Positions 60,265 to 64,000 of a stretch of 64,000 bases of DNA are shown one piece after another. The notes beneath the pieces were generated by a model. That model searched no databases. It had not been told where the DNA came from and saw nothing but the letters and a program-made list of their open reading frames with translations. The translations under genes were made by a program, and so were the position numbers. Within the stretch, counting starts at the first letter, position 1. Each line of letters begins with the position of its first letter. The DNA is from Novosphingobium sp. Leaf2 (lineage in GTDB: Bacteria > Pseudomonadota > Alphaproteobacteria > Sphingomonadales > Sphingomonadaceae): NCBI RefSeq assembly GCF_001421325.1, contig NZ_LMJY01000004.1, forward strand, positions 43,977 through 107,976, read 5' to 3'.

Positions 60265-61287
60265 TTAGTCTGGCAGCGGGTCGCTCCGTCCGGCGCGGGG
60301 CGTCAGCATAACCGCGCCGCGTGAATGGCCACCTTCGATATCGGCGTGCGCCTGCGCCGCTTCGGCCAGCGGATACGTACGCCAGATGTTCGGCACGATG
60401 ACCCCGGCGGCCACCGCATCGAATACGGCTTTCGCACGCGCGCGATATTCGCCGATATCGGCGATATGCGCCGCCAGCCCGGGCCGTGTCAGGTAGAGCG
60501 ATCCTTTGCTGTTGAGCGTATCGACCGCAACCGGGTCCGGGGTGCCGGAAGACGCGCCGAACGATACCATCAGGCCGCGCGGTCGCAGGCAATTCAGCGA
60601 CGTTTCGAACGTGTCCCGCCCAATGGCATCGTAAACAACGTCCGCCTTGCGCCCGCCGGTGGCGGCCCGCACGCCTTCGGGCAGGTCGTCACGCCCCCAC
60701 ACCAGCACCGCCGCGCAGCCTGCCGCTTTTCCCGCCGCAATGCTTTCGGGCCGCGAGACGACCCCGATGACCGTGGCGCCAAGATGCCTGGCCCAGCGCG
60801 CCAGGATCTGGCCGACCGCGCCGGCAACGCCGTACAGCAGCACCACCGTGCCCTTGGTGACCGGGTAGGTTGCGGTAATGAGATAGTGCGCCGTCAGTCC
60901 CTTGAACAGGATCGCCGCAGCATCCCTCGCCGCCAGATCATCGGGCAACTTTAGCAGGCGGTCAGCCGGATATACGCGGCCATCCGCATACGCGCCAAGC
61001 GGCCCCAGCGCGTACGCGACACGATCGCCGATCACAAAGTCGGTCACGCCTTCGCCCAGCGCGGCGATCGTGCCGGCGCCCTCAAGACCAAGACCACCCG
61101 GCAGCGGCATCGGCACCGCGCCCTTGCGCTGGGTCACATCCAGATAGTTGACGCCGATCGCCTCGTGTTCAAGCCACACCTGCCCCGGCCCCGGCCCCGG
61201 CCCCGGCCCCGGCGCGGTGCGATCGAGGTTACGCGCCTGCAAGACCGCAGGTCCGCCGGTCCGCTCAAGCCATATTTGCGTCGTCAT
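60265..61287 (-). CDS. Zinc-independent quinone oxidoreductase (QOR, MDR family)
   Basis: A 340-residue medium-chain reductase: the N-terminal G-V-N-Y-L-D-V-T-Q-R and G-L-E-G-A-G-T-I motifs, then the NADPH-binding L-L-Y-G-V-A-G-A-V-G-Q-I and Y-D-A-I-G. There are no zinc-ligand cysteines, as expected for quinone oxidoreductases. The N-terminal domain contains a (Gly-Pro)5 tract coded by five CCCCGG repeats (61183-61212). The start at 61287 has AAAGGA about 11 bases upstream. It is on the same strand as the amidase and 68 bp after it, separated by a long hairpin. Confidence 0.9.
   Translation of the reverse strand: MTTQIWLERTGGPAVLQARNLDRTAPGPGPGPGPGQVWLEHEAIGVNYLDVTQRKGAVPMPLPGGLGLEGAGTIAALGEGVTDFVIGDRVAYALGPLGAYADGRVYPADRLLKLPDDLAARDAAAILFKGLTAHYLITATYPVTKGTVVLLYGVAGAVGQILARWARHLGATVIGVVSRPESIAAGKAAGCAAVLVWGRDDLPEGVRAATGGRKADVVYDAIGRDTFETSLNCLRPRGLMVSFGASSGTPDPVAVDTLNSKGSLYLTRPGLAAHIADIGEYRARAKAVFDAVAAGVIVPNIWRTYPLAEAAQAHADIEGGHSRGAVMLTPRAGRSDPLPD
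61183..61212. repeat. CCCCGG hexanucleotide repeat (5 copies)
   Basis: Five perfect head-to-tail CCCCGG units inside the quinone oxidoreductase coding sequence, encoding alternating Gly and Pro. Because the unit is six bases, a change in copy number would add or remove Gly-Pro pairs without shifting the frame. Confidence 0.9.
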
Positions 61288-61315
61288 GACGTGGTTCCTT
61301 TTGATAGGATCAGGC

Positions 61316-61349
61316 GGCGCACGCGGAAAGTTGACCTTCCGCGTGCGCC
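61316..61349. other. Perfect 13-bp stem-loop between amidase and quinone oxidoreductase
   Basis: GGCGCACGCGGAA (61316-61328) and TTCCGCGTGCGCC (61337-61349) pair perfectly with an eight-base loop. It begins just after the amidase stop and has no U-run, so it may be an mRNA-stability or attenuating hairpin between two genes read leftwards rather than a full terminator. Confidence 0.65.
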
Positions 61350-61355
61350 GGCTGG

Positions 61356-62762
61356 TCAAAGCTGCGGATGCAGGCCGCGCACCGGGCTGACGCTTTCCAG
61401 CAGCGACGCCACATGCAGGATCGTGGATTCGGCAAACCAGCTGCCCACGATCTGCACGTTGATCGGCATGCCGTGCGTGCTGGTGCCAAAGCGCATCGAG
61501 ACGCCCGGCAGGCCGGTGACGTTGAGCGGCACGGTCGCGCCCTGAAGATACGTGGCGTCCACCGTCTGCCCGTCGATCACGAACTGCTCGACGCCGTGCT
61601 TGTGCGCGGGGATTGGCAGGACATGCGTGATCAGCGCGTCGAACCCACGGAAATACGCCGCATACCCATCACGAATCCGCTCGGCGGCCTGCTCGGCATC
61701 GATGAAATCGGCCATCGTGGTATCGGGCAACGACAGCATGGTCCTGGCCATCTTGTACATCTGGTCCTCATGACCAGCGGTGGCTTGGCGAAAGGCGGGC
61801 TTCATCTCCATGACGTGGAGGCGGTTGAACACGTCCAGCGCAAAGTGGCGCTCCAGCGCCGGAATGCCGACCTGCTCGACATGGATGCCGATGTCCTGAA
61901 GGGCGTAGGCGGCTGCCTTTACGGTCGCGGCGACTTCCGGATCGACCGGCCCGAAGCCGGGGCCGACCATCCAGCCCACGCGCAGCGGGCGGTGGGGCTG
62001 GCCGCAGATGCCCGCGTCGAAAGGCACGGTTTGGCTCGCAAACGCGTCGTGGCCATCGGCGCCGGCAAGCTGCGAAAAGGCCAGCGCGATGTCGCGCACG
62101 GACCTTGCCATTGGGCCCACATGCCAGAAGCGGCGCGGTGCGCGCGGCCAGATGCCGGTCATCGGCACGCGGCCATGCGTCGCCTTCATCGAGGTGATGC
62201 CGGTCTGCGCCGCCGGTCCGCGTAACGAGATCGCAAGGTCAGTGCCCAGCCCGATCGGCGACATGCCGGCGGCGATCGCGGCCGATTCGCCCCCGCTCGA
62301 ACCGCCCGGCGTGCGAGTCACGTCCCAGGGATTGTTAGAGCGACCGGAGAGCAGATTGTCGCTTTCGATCCAGTAGGAGAATTCGGGCAGGTTGGTCTTG
62401 CCCAGCAGGATGCCGCCTGCCCGCTTCATACGCGCCACGCTGGTGGCGTCGGCATCGGGGACGCGGCCCTTGAAGATCGGCGAACCGCGCTGGGTCAGAA
62501 CGCCGGCGGTATCGATCGAATCCTTCACGGTGAAAGGCACGCCGTGCAGTGGGCCGATATCGTCGCCCGCAAGCACTGCGGCTTCTGCGGCTTTGGCTTC
62601 AGCCAGCGCCCCATCAGCGAGCGTGACAATCGCGTTGATGCCGGGGTTTGTCGCTTCGATCCGATCCAGATGCGCCTGAACCACTTCGACGGGGGACACC
62701 GCCTTCGTGCGGATCAGATCAGCCAGCTTGGTCGCGTCGGAAAAAACGATGTCATTGCTCAC
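61356..62762 (-). CDS. Amidase signature family hydrolase
   Basis: A 468-residue amidase. The Ser-cisSer-Lys triad is present: Lys in P-F-T-V-K-D-S, cis-Ser in P-G-G-S-S-G-G-E, and nucleophilic Ser in G-T-D-L-A-I-S-L-R. The last motif normally reads G-G-S-I-R; here Ala-Ile replaces the two glycines of the oxyanion hole. It starts at GTG 62762 with AGGAG seven bases upstream. It hydrolyses an amide (the substrate may range from small aliphatic amides to aryl amides). It is divergent from a TetR gene with a perfect inverted repeat directly in front of its ribosome site, so the TetR very likely controls it. Confidence 0.9.
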   Translation of the reverse strand: MSNDIVFSDATKLADLIRTKAVSPVEVVQAHLDRIEATNPGINAIVTLADGALAEAKAAEAAVLAGDDIGPLHGVPFTVKDSIDTAGVLTQRGSPIFKGRVPDADATSVARMKRAGGILLGKTNLPEFSYWIESDNLLSGRSNNPWDVTRTPGGSSGGESAAIAAGMSPIGLGTDLAISLRGPAAQTGITSMKATHGRVPMTGIWPRAPRRFWHVGPMARSVRDIALAFSQLAGADGHDAFASQTVPFDAGICGQPHRPLRVGWMVGPGFGPVDPEVAATVKAAAYALQDIGIHVEQVGIPALERHFALDVFNRLHVMEMKPAFRQATAGHEDQMYKMARTMLSLPDTTMADFIDAEQAAERIRDGYAAYFRGFDALITHVLPIPAHKHGVEQFVIDGQTVDATYLQGATVPLNVTGLPGVSMRFGTSTHGMPINVQIVGSWFAESTILHVASLLESVSPVRGLHPQL

Positions 62763-62775
62763 GAGAAATCTCCTA

Positions 62776-62791
62776 CCTAACGTTCGTTAGG
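62776..62791. promoter_or_regulatory. TetR operator palindrome between amidase and TetR genes
   Basis: CCTAACGTTCGTTAGG: perfect 7-bp arms around TT, in a 50-bp divergent gap. It lies one base from the amidase ribosome-binding site (AGGAG at 62770-62774) and 21 bp from the TetR start, an ideal place to repress both. Confidence 0.8.
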
Positions 62792-62812
62792 ATAACTTGG
62801 CGAGGCAGGACG

Positions 62813-63385
62813 ATGGCAGCAGTGAACGCAAAAGAGATGATTCTCACCGAAGCGCGGCGGATCGCCCAGGCGCACGGTTACAACGGCATGAATTTCCGCG
62901 AGCTGGCCGACCGGGTCGGGATCAAGCCTGCAAGTATCTACCATCACTTTGCGAGCAAGGCGGAGCTGGGGGCGGCAGTCGCCAAGCGCTATTGGGAGGA
63001 TGCTGCAGCCAATCTCGATGTCATTCGCCGCGAGGAGCAGGAGGACCCCAAAGCGGCCCTGCGGCGATACCCGGAGGTTTTCCGCCGCTCGCTGGAAAGC
63101 GAAAACCGCCTGTGCCTGGGCAGCTTCATGTCGGCAGAGCATGACGATCTGCCCGAAGCGGTAATGCAGGAAGTGCAGACGTTTACGGACGTCAACGTGG
63201 CGTGGCTCAGCCAGGTGCTGATTGCGGCAAATATTGTCGATGGGCAGGAGGCATCCGAAACCAGAGCGCGTGCGATCTTCGCCGCGATCGCCGGCGCACA
63301 ATTGATGGCCCGCAGCCGGTCCGACATCACGGTGTTCGATGGGCTCGTTGAGACTTACCGCTCAACCGGACTGCTCCCGCAGTGA
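62813..63385 (+). CDS. TetR/AcrR family transcriptional regulator
   Basis: A 190-residue regulator with the helix-turn-helix at about 10-55 (I-L-T-E-A-R-R-I-A-Q...F-R-E-L-A-D-R-V-G-I-K-P-A-S-I-Y-H-H-F). It has the short compact ligand domain of the LmrA/YxaF-like branch, including the C-L-G-S-F-M-S-A-E segment. The start at 62813 is the first ATG after the palindrome; GAGG lies seven bases before it. It probably represses the amidase/quinone oxidoreductase unit and itself. The inducer may be an amide or an electrophile. Confidence 0.9.
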   Translation: MAAVNAKEMILTEARRIAQAHGYNGMNFRELADRVGIKPASIYHHFASKAELGAAVAKRYWEDAAANLDVIRREEQEDPKAALRRYPEVFRRSLESENRLCLGSFMSAEHDDLPEAVMQEVQTFTDVNVAWLSQVLIAANIVDGQEASETRARAIFAAIAGAQLMARSRSDITVFDGLVETYRSTGLLPQ

Positions 63386-63992
<607 letters not shown>

Positions 63993-64000
63993 TCACCATG

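Noticed and set aside
61183..61212. Tandem CCCCGG array as a CRISPR or satellite
   Set aside because: It is only 30 bp, has no spacers and is inside a coding sequence in frame.

Overview
The window reads as the chromosome of a sphingomonad-type alphaproteobacterium (Novosphingobium/Sphingobium-like). The sequence is GC-rich, it carries four TonB-dependent receptors, and it is dense in Rieske oxygenases, short-chain dehydrogenases (SDRs) and TetR regulators. It ends in an initiator tRNA-fMet of alphaproteobacterial type. I found no insertion sequences, CRISPR arrays or rRNA. Assignments rest on reading motifs; no database search was possible.

Left part (1-36 kb): a large catabolic region for an unidentified hydrophobic substrate. 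An operon read leftwards (8599 to 1828) encodes an SDR, a Rieske oxygenase, a complete E1alpha/E1beta/E2 thiamine-diphosphate dehydrogenase complex and an acyl-CoA dehydrogenase. An acyl-CoA ligase, TetR regulators, more SDRs, a coupled pair of Rieske oxygenases and a VOC protein follow. A nine-gene leftward operon (25050 to 16730) holds an ABM monooxygenase, two SDRs, a Dke1-like cupin, an M24-fold protein, a second E1alpha/E1beta pair with a free-standing lipoyl domain instead of an E2, and a membrane PQQ dehydrogenase. Beyond lie a TPR/2OG-oxygenase protein, two TonB receptors, a PQQ-cytochrome c dehydrogenase, a TetR/SnoaL pair and two tandem ABM proteins. Seven copies of one palindromic element (best copies CAATCAGTCATGTATGTTTT and AAAACAGTCATGAATGTTTT) lie in the promoter regions of these units and probably define a single TetR regulon.

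Middle (36-45 kb): housekeeping or unassigned genes. These are a DUF2520 NAD(P)-binding protein, an SDR, a TonB receptor, an OmpR-type two-component system, a DUF2252 protein, a small hydrophilic protein and a Crp/Fnr regulator.

Right part (45-60 kb): a coherent sulfoquinovose (SQ) or sulfoquinovosyl-glycerol utilisation locus of the sulfo-SMO type. It has a TonB receptor, an MFS transporter, a GH31 sulfoquinovosidase with the full K-E-R-W-Y substrate signature, a LacI regulator, an aldo-keto reductase (SmoB-like), an SsuD-like SQ monooxygenase (SmoC-like) and a SorAB-type sulfite dehydrogenase. A divergent operon encodes a YeiH-type exporter with glpD and glpK. The glp genes would consume the glycerol released by the glycosidase, and SorAB/YeiH would handle the sulfite or sulfate. 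A near-identical 20-bp element sits in both divergent promoter regions of this locus. No flavin reductase gene is visible.

Right end (60-64 kb): a quinone oxidoreductase and an amidase divergent from a TetR gene across a perfect 7-bp inverted repeat, then a gene-poor stretch with a possible gene remnant, then tRNA-fMet.
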